Source: Ailurus styani
Taxonomy: Eukaryota; Chordata; Mammalia; Carnivora; Ailuridae
Reading direction: 5' to 3'
Length of the DNA stretch: 64,000 bases
Assembly (NCBI GenBank): GCA_002007465.1
Contig: LNAC01000760.1
Location: forward strand, 186,001 to 250,000
Within the stretch, counting starts at the first letter, position 1. Every line of letters begins with the position of its first letter. The translations under genes were made by a program, and so were the position numbers. Below are positions 1-11,100 of this stretch, piece by piece. The notes under the pieces are model-generated. The model worked only from the letters and a program-made list of their open reading frames with translations, had not been told where the DNA came from and ran no database searches.

Positions 1-420
1 TCTATAGAATTTAGTGCAAAAATAAAGTTAAAAATAAGTAATTTGATTGAGATTATATATACACAGACTTAAAAGGACACGGCCACAGGAGAATTTTAAA
101 ATATTTATAAATTCTGCCAAATCTCCTTATACTATATTCAGGAGCAAATATTCAAGAGCAAAGGAAAAGTCACACAGGAAGGCCCATATCCTTCTGTAAA
201 TTTTAAAATTAGCATTCACTGGGGCAATCAGGTTAAAGTCAGTCATTCTAGAGAAACATGCCTAAGAAATAAAGGGCATTGGCAGCCGCACAAGACTAAC
301 TGACATCCAGAAAAATATGTGGACAGACGCCTCTGGGTTTCACGGTTAAGCCATGGGGCCCTGTAGGCAGACTGCCCAGATAATATTCAGGTATTAGAGC
401 TTCACTAGTTTGCACTTACA
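1..420. other. Unassigned AT-rich DNA
   Basis: No reading frame, RNA gene or recognisable repeat was seen before the MIR that begins near 425. Very diverged repeats could be missed by eye. Confidence 0.5.
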
Positions 421-424
421 GAGC

Positions 425-560
425 TGCAGTTTAATCATCTGTACATTGGGAGAAATGACAGCAAATAGTTCGTAGGGTTTCTGTGAGGACTAACTGAGTT
501 ATTGAATGCCAGCTGCTTAGAAGAGTGCCTCCCAAGTCATAAACCCTATACATGTTAGCT
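425..560 (+). repeat. MIR SINE fragment
   Basis: The segment follows the MIR core in order: a 'cagtttaatcatctgt' stretch corresponding to the family's 'cagtttcctcatctgt', an A/G-rich stretch, then 'gtgaggactaactgagtta' and 'gtgcct'. MIRs are ancient tRNA-derived SINEs shared by all mammals. The copy is diverged and has no visible flanking duplication, as expected for its age. Confidence 0.6.
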
Positions 561-1079
561 ATTTGTTTTATTTCACCTCACAAATTCCTCTTCACGTTTT
601 CACAGGTCCTGATTCAAAAGAATGGCTTACAAATCCATAGACACATTTGCTATCTTTAAGAGAAAAATGTCCCAGGAAACAACCCATTTTTAGAGACAGA
701 TGGGCTTTCCCTGTAAGAATTTTAATACTTCTTACTCTACAGAAGACAAATACAAGAGATGCCTGACAGATACTCACAGGGAAAATTGGTTATAAATGGC
801 TCCAGGACTACCCATAGAAAGAGGATGAAGAAATGGGGAAATAAAGTCAAGCAGAAGAATATCCTTATAAAAGAAAAGCCTCACCAGTCAGCTTGGACCT
901 CAACCAGACCTACTTAGCCAGAATCAGGGAGCTGCTGTTCTTGAAAGTCAACTCATCCCATTCCTCTTCAATTCTTAAAATAAGAAGGTAATCTGGGAAC
1001 CCTACATACGTTCTTCCAAGTAAGGGTTACAGTGATATAAGCCTCAGTTTGAGTCCTAAGTCTGGTATATAAGGAAGAG
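561..1079. other. Unassigned DNA
   Basis: The only longer frame (592-777, minus) resembles no known protein and has no coding context. No repeat was recognised. Confidence 0.5.
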
Positions 1080-1290
1080 TCAATATTTATTAAGCATCTA
1101 TTAAGACTGAAATACTTTACATATATTAACTCATTTAATCCTACTAAGAACTATATAAAACAAATGTAATTATTAGCACTAAAATAATGAGGCAGGGAAG
1201 CATTAAGCAACTTTCCCCAGGAACACTTGCTGGGAAATAGAGCCTGAATTCACACCCAGGGAGTCTGACTGTGGAGATCACACCCTCTTG
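1080..1290 (-). repeat. MIR SINE, minus orientation
   Basis: It reads in the antisense order of MIR: 'ctttacatatattaactc' and 'atttaatcctac', a gap, then 'ctgaattcacacccaggga', the reverse complement of the B-box region, and 'gtctgactgtgga'. The half from 1,164 on is repeated at 1,627-1,755 as part of a larger direct duplication. Confidence 0.7.
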
Positions 1291-1294
1291 TGCA

Positions 1295-1440
1295 GTACAA
1301 TTTTAGGAAAGTTACTTAAACTCTCAGAATGTCAGTTTCCTCATCAGTTCATACACACTTGTTGCAAAGATAAAATTAGATAATGTCTTTATTACATTTG
1401 TCATGCTCAGCAAAATGTATTATTATTCCTTATGAAGGAT
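1295..1440 (+). repeat. MIR SINE fragment, plus orientation
   Basis: It matches the MIR core in sense order: 'gaaagttacttaaactctc', 'cagtttcctcatcagtt', then a 'gttgcaaagataaaattaga' segment equivalent to the usual 'gttgtgaggattaaatga'. It abuts an opposite-oriented MIR, and a second copy occurs at 1,758-1,903 because of the 463-bp-offset duplication. Confidence 0.6.
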
Positions 1441-1624
1441 TTACCCTACTGTCTTTGAATTGTAGAACTCTAAGGCTTGTGGAGTCATCTGTCCCAAATG
1501 GAAATGAGCCCAACTACCCTCTGCTCCAAGACTCTCTGAGGTTCTAATATCACTACCCCACAGGGGCCAAGTGTGAGCCTCTTTGCAATGACACCAGTTA
1601 TAACCACACTTCCCTACTGTGGTT

Positions 1625-1625
1625 N
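1625..1625. other. Ambiguous base (N) at duplication junction
   Basis: This is the only non-ACGT character in the window. It lies exactly at the junction of two near-identical 461-bp copies, so it probably marks a scaffold join or closed gap rather than a random miscall. Confidence 0.95.
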
Positions 1626-2087
1626 GATGTAATTATTAGCACTAAAATAATGAGGCAGGGAAGCATTAAGCAACTTTCCCCAGGAACACTTGCTGGGAAA
1701 TAGAGCCTGAATTCACACCCAGGGAGTCTGACTGTGGAGATCACACCCTCTTGTGCAGTACAATTTTAGGAAAGTTACTTAAACTCTCAGAATGTCAGTT
1801 TCCTCATCAGTTCATACACACTTGTTGCAAAGATAAAATTAGATAATGTCTTTACTGCATTTGTCATGCTCAGCAAAATGTATTATTATTCCTTATGAAG
1901 GATTTACCCTACTGTCTTTGAATTGTAGAACTCTAAGGCTTGTGGAGTCATCTGTCCCAAATGGAAATGAGCCCAACTACCCTCTGCTCCAAGACTCTCT
2001 GAGGTTCTAATATCACTACCCCACAGGGGCCAAGTGTGAGCCTCTTTGCAATGACACCAGTTATAACCACACTTCCCTACTGTGGTT

Positions 2088-3119
2088 CCTCTCTCTCCAG
2101 CCCAGTGAAGCTCTACATGGGAAGGAGACAAAGACCCTTGCAGCAGCCTCTGTTCTTCCAAATGTTTCCTTTCAAACTGGGATTTAGAGTCTGTATCTCA
2201 GAGTCAAGCATCTGACCCCTGTAGCTTCATTGTCCTAGAGGAAAATTGCTCTGAATCAAGAGATCATCAGGCCCACCACCCTTAACAGAAGCTTATTAGC
2301 TTCAAGATTTTAACCAACTAAAAATATATTACCAATGACTTGATATTTTAATTATCAAATCTCTAATTTAAGAGTTTATCAAACATTTTATTATTATGCT
2401 TTATTACCAACTTTTATGTTGTATTTTTCACTCAACACTGAACATCTCTGAATACTAAGTGTCATGCTGAGAACAGTAAAAACTTTCCTACCTGGGTATG
2501 TGAAGAATTCTCAGTGAGGGCAAAGGAAAGTGAAAAGCATGAACAAACTGATTAATAGAATATTGTACAGATAATAGAAGCAATGAAAACACAAAGAAGG
2601 AATAAATTTTTCAGGAAAACAAAGAAATTGTCATGGTTTAGGATGTTTAAATATACAAATAGAACATACAAAAAATAGGATCCATCTGGTTGTGGTCAGC
2701 AACAGCCAGACTAACCCTGAGGAAGAAACTGGTCATGGGTCTCTCTTACTTATAGTACAACGCCACAGGCAACTCTAAGGTTGGCTGATGCAAGCAGCCT
2801 GACAGAAGCACAAATGAACTTACCCCTATACCTACATCACCTGGTAAGTGGACCCTGACTGGAAAAATACAAGCAAGTCACTAACTAACTACCTACCAAT
2901 GCCCAGACTGTAAATTCCTTTGGAATTAGATCTTAAACACAGCAGGGAGGGAAAATCTGTATGCTTGTTTTCATTAGATTTTCTAAGTGGAAGAGTGAGG
3001 TGTAAACATATTTTACTTCATATTAAGCTTTGGACTACATATATTAATCCACTTAACAAACATTCACTGAATGCCTTCACGTTGCCAGTCTATTCTTGAA
3101 TCTGGAAACATAAAACAGA
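2088..3119. other. Unassigned DNA
   Basis: Mixed-composition sequence with no frame, RNA or repeat that could be named. The frame at 1,904-2,161 on the minus strand overlaps the duplicated segment and is noncoding. Confidence 0.5.
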
Positions 3120-3289
3120 TAGGGGCAGCTGGACGGCTTAGTTGGTTGGGCTTCCAACTCTTGGTTTCAGCTCAGGTCAGGATCTCATGGGTTGTGGGAT
3201 TGAGCCCCACGATGGGGAGACTGCTTGAGGATTATTTCCCTCTGCCCCTCCCCCCACTCACAGACACTCTCTCTAAAATAAATAAAGAA
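3120..3289 (+). repeat. CAN-SINE (SINEC), old copy
   Basis: It has the tRNA-derived head in diverged form ('cagctggacggcttagttgg'), the 'tttcagctcaggtcaggatc' segment, a pyrimidine-rich middle and an 'aaataaataaag' tail. It is more diverged than most SINEs here and no clear target-site duplication was found. The 107-codon frame over it is a SINE translation, not a gene. Confidence 0.85.
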
Positions 3290-4038
3290 ACCCCATGGAA
3301 TTCATTTTCTATAGAAAGGAGAGAGACAACAGAAAAAATAAATAAGTGCAAAAGATGTATACTATACTGTGTTAATTACTACAAGGAAAATTGAAGCACA
3401 GAAGACCAGGAAATACTGCATAGGGAAACATTACCATTTAAATAGGATAGCCTGTACAGAGCTTTTATTATTAAGGGTGACATTAAGTAAGGACCTTAAA
3501 AATGTTAAGAAATAAGCCATGAAGATATGTAGACAAAGAACATTCCAGAAAAGAAAGCAGCATGCAAAAAATCTGTGAGTTAACCTCTCAGTAAGGCCAG
3601 TAAGACTCAAATAGAGTAAGCAAGAGTCATAGGAGTTGAGCTCAAGTAGGTAAGAGAGTCAGAGCAACGCAGGGGCTTGCTTATAGGCTACTGTAATGAC
3701 TTTGGATTTTACTCAGAATGAGTTGGAAAAATTATGTAAGGTTGTGCGCAGGTTAATTCTTTCACTTAAATTTTTAAAGGATCATTCTGTTGGTTGAAAA
3801 TACACTGTGGGAAGCAAGTGTACTAATAGGGAGACCGGTTAGGAAATCATGGAAATAATCTCAAGTGAGAGATAAAGGGGATATGGATGTGGTGAGTCGT
3901 GTTCATATTCTGGAGCCACGGTTAATGTAAAGTGAGCAGGATTGGCCAGTGAGTTACATGTAGGGTGTGACTCAAGGCTGACTGCAGTGTCAGTCAAATA
4001 CATGAGTCTATCAAGTATTTATAAGAATGGAGTTTCAA

Positions 4039-4153
4039 GGGCACCTGGCTGGCTCAGTAGGTAGAGCATGGGACTCTTGATTGCAGGGTTTTAAGTAGAA
4101 CCCCACACTGGGTGTAAAGATTACTTAAAAATAAAATCTTAAAGAAAAAAAAA
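4039..4153 (+). repeat. CAN-SINE, short older form
   Basis: A short SINE with head 'gggcacctggctggctcagt', a tRNA-like body, 'aaataaaatctt' and an A-rich tail. It lacks the long CT-rich middle of the young copies. Flanks 'aagaatggag' (left) and 'aagaatagag' (right) look like an aged target-site duplication. Confidence 0.85.
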
Positions 4154-4200
4154 AGAATAGAGCTGCCATTTACTGAGATGGGTAAGACTTCTTGAGCAGT

Positions 4201-4406
4201 TTTTTTTTTTTTTAAGATTTTATTCATTTATTTGACACAGAGAGAGAGATTACAAGTAGGCAGAGAGGTAGGCAGAGAGACAGGGAGAGGAGGAAGCAGG
4301 CTCCCTGCTGAGCAGAGATCCCGATGCGGGCCTCGATCCCAGGACGCTGGGATCATGACCTGAGCCGAAAGCAGAGGCTTTAACCCACTGAGCTACCCAG
4401 GCGCCC
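4201..4406 (-). repeat. CAN-SINE, full length, minus
   Basis: It starts with a T-run (poly-A complement) and 'aagattttattcatttattt', has a GA-rich middle and ends with 'acccaggcgccc', the complement of the SINE head. It is flanked by the perfect duplication TCTTGAGCAGTTTT, right copy at 4,407-4,420. It sits inside the ancient LINE repeat and 47 bp from another SINE. Confidence 0.95.
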
Positions 4407-5090
4407 TCTTGAGCAGTTTTGTTTTCTTTTTGTGACAGGAGGGAACAGAAATAAGAAATGCAATTTAGAATATGTTGATTATATGATGTCTGTGGAGATC
4501 CAATAAAACATATTAAATAGGGAGCTTAGGCAAATGAATTGAGCTCAGGAGAGAGATCCAGACTGGAAGTAAAATTTCAAGAGTAGGATTCAAGCAGTAT
4601 TTAACAGTATCTTCCTCCTAGATAACACCACTTAGGAATGAGTGGCGGAACTACAAGGAGAGTAAAAATCCAAAGACTGATTCTTTCAACAGTTGACCAT
4701 CCAAGTTCAGGGGGCTGAAGAGGGGAAACAAAGGAGGCTGAGAAGGACAAGATGGTGAGAGGACAGGAGAAGGAAGGAAGAATTCTAGTTGTCAAATGAA
4801 GAAACTATTTCAAGGTAAAAAGGATGAACATCTGTGTCAAACGTCCTTGAGAGAGCAAGTAAAATGAGACCTGAGATTACCCCTGCTTGAACAGTGTAGC
4901 ACTCACTGGTGCCAGACCAGGAAAGTTTCTGTGGAGTAGAGGGGAGAGAACACGACTGGAACAGGTTTAAAGTAGAATGGGAAGAAAAGACTAGGAGATA
5001 GTTCAGAAAACTCAAGGCATTTTACCTCTAAGAGGAACAGAGAAACGGTCTGGTAGAGTTATGCGTGGAGCCAAAAGAGGTTTATAAAGT

Positions 5091-5525
5091 TATTTAAAGA
5101 TTTATGATTAGATAATTTCACATATTAAAATTTCTTTCAAATCTAGTATTTCTTTGCTTTACAATTCATCACAAGGAATCAAATAAAGACCAGATTAAGT
5201 CCCATTACCTGATTGTGTTTGTCCTCTGATAGTAAGACTTTGTAAATAAAATTAAGGTCAGTTAGATAGTTGGCATGTGACAGCGAATTGAAAATACGAA
5301 TGTAAGTCCATTAACTAAATCTATACATTATCAACAAATTTCCTTCCTCCCTTTGCCTATTTAATTGAATATGTTAAACTTTGGGTCTTATAATATTTTC
5401 TATAAATATTTAAATATTTTCTATATGAATAGATTAAGACAACCTAAACACTGAATTTGTGTGTGTGTCCATGTCTACATCTAAAATATAAGATGTAGGT
5501 ATTAATCTATTTAGCATTTCACCAT
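5091..5525. other. Unassigned AT-rich DNA
   Basis: Nothing recognised between the end of the ancient LINE segment and the MaLR-type LTR that follows. Confidence 0.45.
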
Positions 5526-5529
5526 TTCT

Positions 5530-6012
5530 AGTAGGCAGATGTGATTAGATTCTAATCCCCACAACCTGTGAATATGTTACCTCACATGGAAAAAGGGCCT
5601 TTGCAGATATGAGGACGTTAAAATTTTTGAGATGGAAAGATTATCCTGAATTATCCAGGTGGGCTGAATTTAATCACAAAGATCTCTATAAATGAAAGGA
5701 ATAAATAAGAAGTCAGGAAACTCAGAGAAAATACAATGATGGAAGTAGAGACTGGAATCATGTGATTTGAAGATGGAAGGGAGCCGCCATGAGTGTGGGA
5801 ATGCAGGGAGACTTCAGAAGGTAGAAAAGGCAGGGAACCAATTTCTTTTCTTGAGCCTTGAGAAGGAACACAGCCCTGTTAACACCTTAATTTTAGCTCT
5901 GGGAAACCCATTTCAGACCATTAACCTAGATAACTGTAGGATAATAAATTTCTGTTGTCATAAGTCACTAAGCTCGTAGTAATTTATTACAGTAGCAACA
6001 GATAACTAAAGC
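5530..6012 (+). mobile_element. MaLR (MLT1-like) solo LTR
   Basis: It matches the MaLR LTR layout in order: 'aacctgtgaatatgttacct', 'ggcctttgcagatatga', 'gagatggaaagattatcctg', 'ggaatgcagggagact', 'aacacagccctgttaacacc', 'aataaatttctgttgtcata', and an end resembling 'taatacagcaacagataact'. No internal retroviral sequence or second LTR is present, so it is a solo LTR, old and diverged. The exact MLT1 subfamily is not assigned. The frame at 5,767-5,979 lies within it and is not a gene. Confidence 0.7.
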
Positions 6013-6024
6013 ACCATTAGGGAT

Positions 6025-6150
6025 CTATATTTGTCTATATCCTCAGGAAATTGTGAACTCGGTGAAGTCATGTTCTGGTCTTGATTATCTCTTTATTTTT
6101 TATAGATCTCTATAATATCTTGCCTACAGTAGGTGCTCAATAAATGTTGA
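6025..6150 (+). repeat. L2-like LINE 3' end
   Basis: The tail 'cagtaggtgctcaataaatg' is the hallmark of L2 3' ends, preceded by a diverged 'tgaactcggtgaagtcatg' region equivalent to the usual 'gagggcaggga' part. It is ancient and short. Confidence 0.65.
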
Positions 6151-6756
6151 AATTTCTTTGGAAAATTCATTAATATTTAAGTATTATATCAAAACTAGAT
6201 CAGTAATTATAAAAATATTTGTGAAGGAGTTCACAAAGGAGAAAATGATAAAATGTGGTATTTATCTTTAATGTTCTTTCAAAAAAATGAATTTATCAAC
6301 ATAAATAAAAGACACCTTGAATGATTACAGATTATGTGATCTTTTCCTACTCAGGAGGATGCTACTATTAATTCCTAAACATTAGAAGAAATACATGGTT
6401 TGATTACCACATATTTTTAATATAATTGCATGCCAGGATTTGTATGTTTTTGTATATTTTTTAATCATAGAAGTTATAACATAATTCAATATTTCTTTAA
6501 AATGTCATATTACTATTGTGATGTGTAAACTATGTTAATTGCCTTTATCTTTATTTTTGGCATGATCTCCAAAAACTACATGCAATAATAATTTATCTTT
6601 TAAAAAGAAGTATTTTCTGAAAACAACTTTCCTATTATACGAAATAGCCTGTGACTATCTTTATAAACAATACTGTATTCCATTTCAACCCTTCATTGCA
6701 ATACTGTCACTACAACAGATGATAGTGCAATTTAGGATTAGTATAAATATAACTGA
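6151..6756. other. Unassigned AT-rich DNA
   Basis: No gene, RNA or nameable repeat was seen. Confidence 0.5.
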
Positions 6757-6947
6757 GTGCCTGGGTTAAGCAGCTGCCTTCAGCTCAGGTCGTGATCCCA
6801 GGGTCCTGGGACTGAGTCTCACATCTGACTCCCTGCTCAGCGGGAAGCCTGCTTCTCCCTCTCCCTCTGCCTGCCACTCTGCCTACTTGTGCTCTCTCTC
6901 TCTCTCTCTGTCAAATAAATAAATAAATAAGATCTTTAAAAAAAAAA
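6757..6947 (+). repeat. CAN-SINE lacking its A-box region
   Basis: It has body 'cagctgccttcagctcaggt', a CT-rich middle, (AAAT)n and a poly-A tail. Near the head it runs from 'gtgcctggg' straight to 'ttaagcagctg', so the roughly 12 bases 'tggctcagtggg' containing the Pol III A box are missing. Flanks 'actgag' / 'actgag' suggest a short target duplication. The deletion probably arose after insertion through the repeated GGG. Confidence 0.9.
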
Positions 6948-7700
6948 TCACTGAGATCTTAACTCTTGATTTAACTCTGAAACATACTAACCTCTGAACA
7001 CATAGAAATAAATAAATAAATAAAAATAAAATTGAAAATAAAATAAATAAAATAAAAATAAAATTATCTGAAAATAAAATTATCTGGATGGTTATATTAT
7101 ATTTAACAGGTAATGTAAGTCTATTTAACTGCTTTCCTGTTCGTGATTCCATTAGACATATTACTCAATATTATATTGTTCTTAGCTCAGTGAAGCATTT
7201 TCCTCGTACTAAACTTAAAATGTATTAAAGATTCCATTTGGTCTTTTTCAGAACTCAGTAATGCCCCTACCATTGTAAAATCAAGTTTATGTGTTTAATT
7301 TGTTCCTGTGTCTCCTCTGTGACAAGTGTACTCAGTACACACTCAGTATACAGGTATACTTAGCACATGCTCAATAAATAGGGATAGGTATACTCAGTAT
7401 ATAGCTTAATATCTGGTGCACAGTAGGTGCTTAATAATAAACAAATTACCCAGATCTCTCAGTGATAAAAACCCCTCAACATTAGTGATTTATTTTTTTT
7501 CTCTTTTTTAATGATTTATTTTTAAAAACAGTCATATATGTCAGGTACAGATTAGAACCAAATTGTTATCTTCGATAACTATACAAAAATAATGTAAAAT
7601 ATAAATAAAAATAATTGTCCATAGAAATTGAACGGTAACTCATCAACAAAAATTCCTATTACTCTTGTTGGGACAGGGTGAGAATTAAATGAAGTAATAT
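6948..7700. other. A-rich tract and L2-like tail, otherwise unassigned
   Basis: Positions 7,005-7,085 are an (AAATA)n-type tract with repeated 'aaaataaaattatctg'. Positions 7,380-7,440 carry 'cacagtaggtgcttaataa', an L2-like 3' end. The rest was not recognised. The minus-strand frame at 6,883-7,152 is a translation of the SINE and A-rich repeats. Confidence 0.5.
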
Positions 7701-7704
7701 CTCA

Positions 7705-7880
7705 GGAAGAAGAGCTTGAAGTTGGAAGTCAAACAGACCTAAATTTAAAATCTATTATGTCACCTTTCTCTGCATTCTTACTTGGAAAAAGGGGACATCA
7801 ATATCTTTGAAAGTTAGTTTGCACTCTTAAAGATAAGGTCTGTCAAAGTATTGGACACAAAGGAAACATAAAAATACACA
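7705..7880 (+). repeat. Probable MIR SINE
   Basis: The order 'agagcttgaagttggaagtc', 'aaacagacctaaatt', a gap, then 'aaaaggggacatcaa' parallels MIR (gagctctggagtcagac ... cctgggttcgaat ... aaatggggataat). It is highly diverged. Confidence 0.45.
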
Positions 7881-8014
7881 GTAACTATTTTAGGAGATCA
7901 GAGTGACTGCCCAGAATAAATGTTCAATAAATATTTCTACTACTTTTAAAATTGGAAATCTTCTTAATCAATGAATCACAGTTCCACTTGTGTGACTGTC
8001 TACGTCAATTCAAT

Positions 8015-8160
8015 CTTTATGACTCAGTTTCCCACATATACAATGAGGATAATAATAACCAGTACTTTGTACCTCTCAGAGTTGCCGAAAGAATCAAATG
8101 AGGCAATACAAATGAAAAGCTCTTTGAAAACCACAAAGTGGTGTTATTAATAGCTGTGCT
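8015..8160 (+). repeat. MIR SINE fragment
   Basis: 'actcagtttcccacatatac', 'aatgaggataataataacc', 'gttgccgaaagaatcaaatg' and 'aaaagctctttgaaa' follow the MIR 3' half in order. Confidence 0.65.
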
Positions 8161-8180
8161 AATACTCATAATAATTTTAA

Positions 8181-11100
8181 TAGCACAGATAAATCTGGCA
8201 TTAATTCACAACAATGGGCTGTCTTACTGAGAACATTACAATGATCTATTTTCAGGATAGAAAGTTCCCAATGAATTGGCAAGTGTATTGAAATATACTT
8301 TTGAAAAGATGCCAAAGCTGGAATATCCTCAACTCTGTGCAGTTTCCAGCAATAGGAAATGAAACCATTCTACCTTGCAAAGATGATTATTACTTTATTT
8401 TAACATTCATCAATTTTTCCATGTTTTGGATATTTGCCAACTTATTTTTCTAGGAGGGGTTTTGAGCTATTTCTAAGAGATGAGAGTTATTATATTTTTA
8501 GCTCTATCCAATGATTATGATATTTATCTTTAAGTTCTTCAAGAGTAGAGGAATAAGCAGGAATTTTAAGATAAAGTGCTTTACTGTTTCAATGGCATAC
8601 TTTCATTATTTACCCAAGATAACAGAACCCTCCTTATCAGTGCCTTTTACTTGTTTTAAAGATACTTTCTTTCTTTTCTTTTTTTTTTTTGAGCTGTTCA
8701 AATCCTAAGAGAATCATAATACAAAATTTACTCAAACCAAATTCTCAAAAAGCAAACTAGACATCATTTAAAAGATAATAATTCTAGTGGGTTAAATAAG
8801 GACACCAAATAAAGTTTTTAAGTATTTTCTGTACCTTGATAACATATTGGCCCAACTGTACATAAAATATTGACATTTACTTACATTTCTTGCCACTTAA
8901 AAATCAAATTGATTTTCTTTCATACAACTTTGTACTTGGTATTCTAATACATTCTATTAATTCATCAACAACATGTATCATACACACAAAATGCCCACAA
9001 TATACCATGTATCATGAACCTGGTTTATGTAATGTTGGTATGTGTATTATTTCTGGAGCTCTTAAAATTATTAATGTTTGCTGATTTTACTTGAAATATA
9101 TATATATGTGTGTGTGTGTGTATATATATGTATATGTATATATATACTTTAGAAGACCAAGTGCATAATAAAACCACGATAAAAAAGTCCTCATTGAGTA
9201 GTGATGAATAATGCAAACATTATCCAAACTATCAAACATTTAAATTAGTATTCCACAAAGAAATTTCCCAACCTCTTCTTTCTGTCAAGTATGTTTTCAC
9301 ATCTAAATTCCACGAGTATATGTGTATATAACTTCAATGCTTCTGTTCAGACCATTTGGAAACACTCTTTTATTGTTTTGACCCCTACTGTATATTAAAG
9401 CCTGGAAGGAGCCCCATGCAGGCTTTCGCCTCTCCAGCCGCATCTACACAGCCTTAAATCCTGTTGTTTGATCGCTGCTTTAGCATATTCTCACCCATGA
9501 GTGATTTCTGGCATCACAACATTATTAAAAGGGATATCTTTGGCAGTACAGGTCACTGGAGCATTACTCCAAAGTAATGAGCTAACCCAATTCCACTGAA
9601 ACAGTATTCAAAACACTAGGATGTCAGGGATGAAGAATTGGATGGGTCAAATCCCAAATTTGTGACTCAGTCCAATTTAACAATTATTATTGGATACCAG
9701 ACATTGTCATCCACCAAGTAGTACTGAGATATCAGTGTCTTACCCAAGTTGTATAGAACATGATCACTAACCTCAATTATGCATCTAGTATACTGGAGGC
9801 GACTGACATTTAAATTAAAAAATAATGTGGTATATGCAGCATGCTATGGAAGCAAGAGATGCAAAACCCAATTCAGACAAAAGCATCAGGAATGGCTTCA
9901 TGATGATGCATCAGTGAGGCAGACTTGCAGGACGAGAAAGAGCTATTAGATGTCAATTCACCACAATGTTCAATAAACAATTGATTTAATTATTTATGTA
10001 TGTCTCAGTTTTTTATGAAAGGGAGATGATATAGGTAATGTACAGCCTACTTGGAAAATACTGACAAAAAATTAATTGAAATTCCTTATGAGGGTCTCAA
10101 TGTAAATATTTGGCTCTTTAATTTTCAGTTTTGTGCCTCAAGTATAGTATTAATTAATTCACTCTATAGGGAGTATATTTGGAGTTTCACAACGAGTCCT
10201 ATGAGCAATGTCTAGATTTAGTAATGCTTTGATCTTTCCTAGTCCCTTTTATATTTATTCATTCAATCCATTTCTTTTCCTGAAGCATTTTAATCATTTT
10301 ATTGTGATGCTAAACTTTCAGGTGATCTCCACTCCTAATGGTGATGGAAGTTATTGCTTTCTATTGCTACTTCATGATCTTGGGTATCAGTATTTTTGAC
10401 AGTTTACTAGTGGGTATTGATATTTTTTTTCCTGTAGGATTTTTAAGATTAAGCATTGGACTCTGGATGCCAATAGCTACTACATGATCATTCCGACATC
10501 ATCTTCTTCACCTGAGTGCCCTAAATGTCAATGTCAGTGAAAGACAATGTCAGCTGTAAAGTGGCAGTAGGGTCCTTGGCAGTCCATATCACAATCAGTA
10601 AAAAACCAAACAATGCCAGAACATTCCATTCAAAAGCGAAGATTACATAGAGTTCATGTCTTTTATTTCATTCCAGGCTTTAAATATCTTTAATTGATTG
10701 GTAATAGTAATACTCCTTTCCCAAGAAGTGAAATTGTTCTTATAAATTTCTTGGCCTCTGGTCTGTTGAGGGAGTTTAAGTCCCAAATTATTTAATGCAG
10801 AATTAGTAACCTCAAACTTTGCTGATCCAGCTTCCTCTTAACCTTTCAATTAAAGTGTCTGATGTGGAAAATCAATAGCTGCAGTTACATAATCTGCAGT
10901 CTTTCATGAGAGGGAAGATGGTGCAATTATGACTAAGCCAGATATATAATTATTTCTTTATATCCTAACTAAAGTTAGAAAGCTAAACTTGGAGCACTGC
11001 TTTAGAAATTGCTTTGCTCCTTAAACACTTTCAGGACTATTCAAATCAGAAGGCTTTCCCACTAATTAATCTTCAGGTTGGCATTATAGTGTGTTAGGTG

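Larger units (their letters stand above)
1164..2087 (+). repeat. 461-bp near-identical direct duplication around an N
   Basis: Positions 1,164-1,624 and 1,627-2,087 read the same, base for base, apart from two differences (1,392 T versus 1,855 C; 1,394 A versus 1,857 G). The copies are separated by only two characters, the N at 1,625 and a G. About 0.4% divergence between directly abutting copies with an ambiguous base at the join is most simply a contig overlap or two alleles placed in tandem by the assembler. A genuine recent tandem duplication cannot be excluded from sequence alone. Confidence 0.95.
3440..5070 (+). repeat. Ancient LINE-derived repeat (purine-rich strand)
   Basis: Diagnostic stretches occur in family order: 'gtaatgactttggattttac', 'aaaggatcattctg', 'gggagaccggttagga', 'gccatttactgagatggg', 'gtgtcaaacgtccttgaga' and 'caagtaaaatgaga'. 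I know this as an old, abundant mammalian LINE 3'-region repeat, but the exact name (L1M versus L2 class) is not certain. Two CAN-SINEs (4,039-4,153 and 4,201-4,406) interrupt it. The same family appears on the opposite strand near 20.3, 22.3-23.7 and 48.3-48.7 kb. Confidence 0.65.

Noticed and set aside
1904..2161. 85-codon minus frame
   Set aside because: It lies mostly in the second copy of the suspicious duplication, has no protein resemblance, and overlaps MIR-derived sequence.
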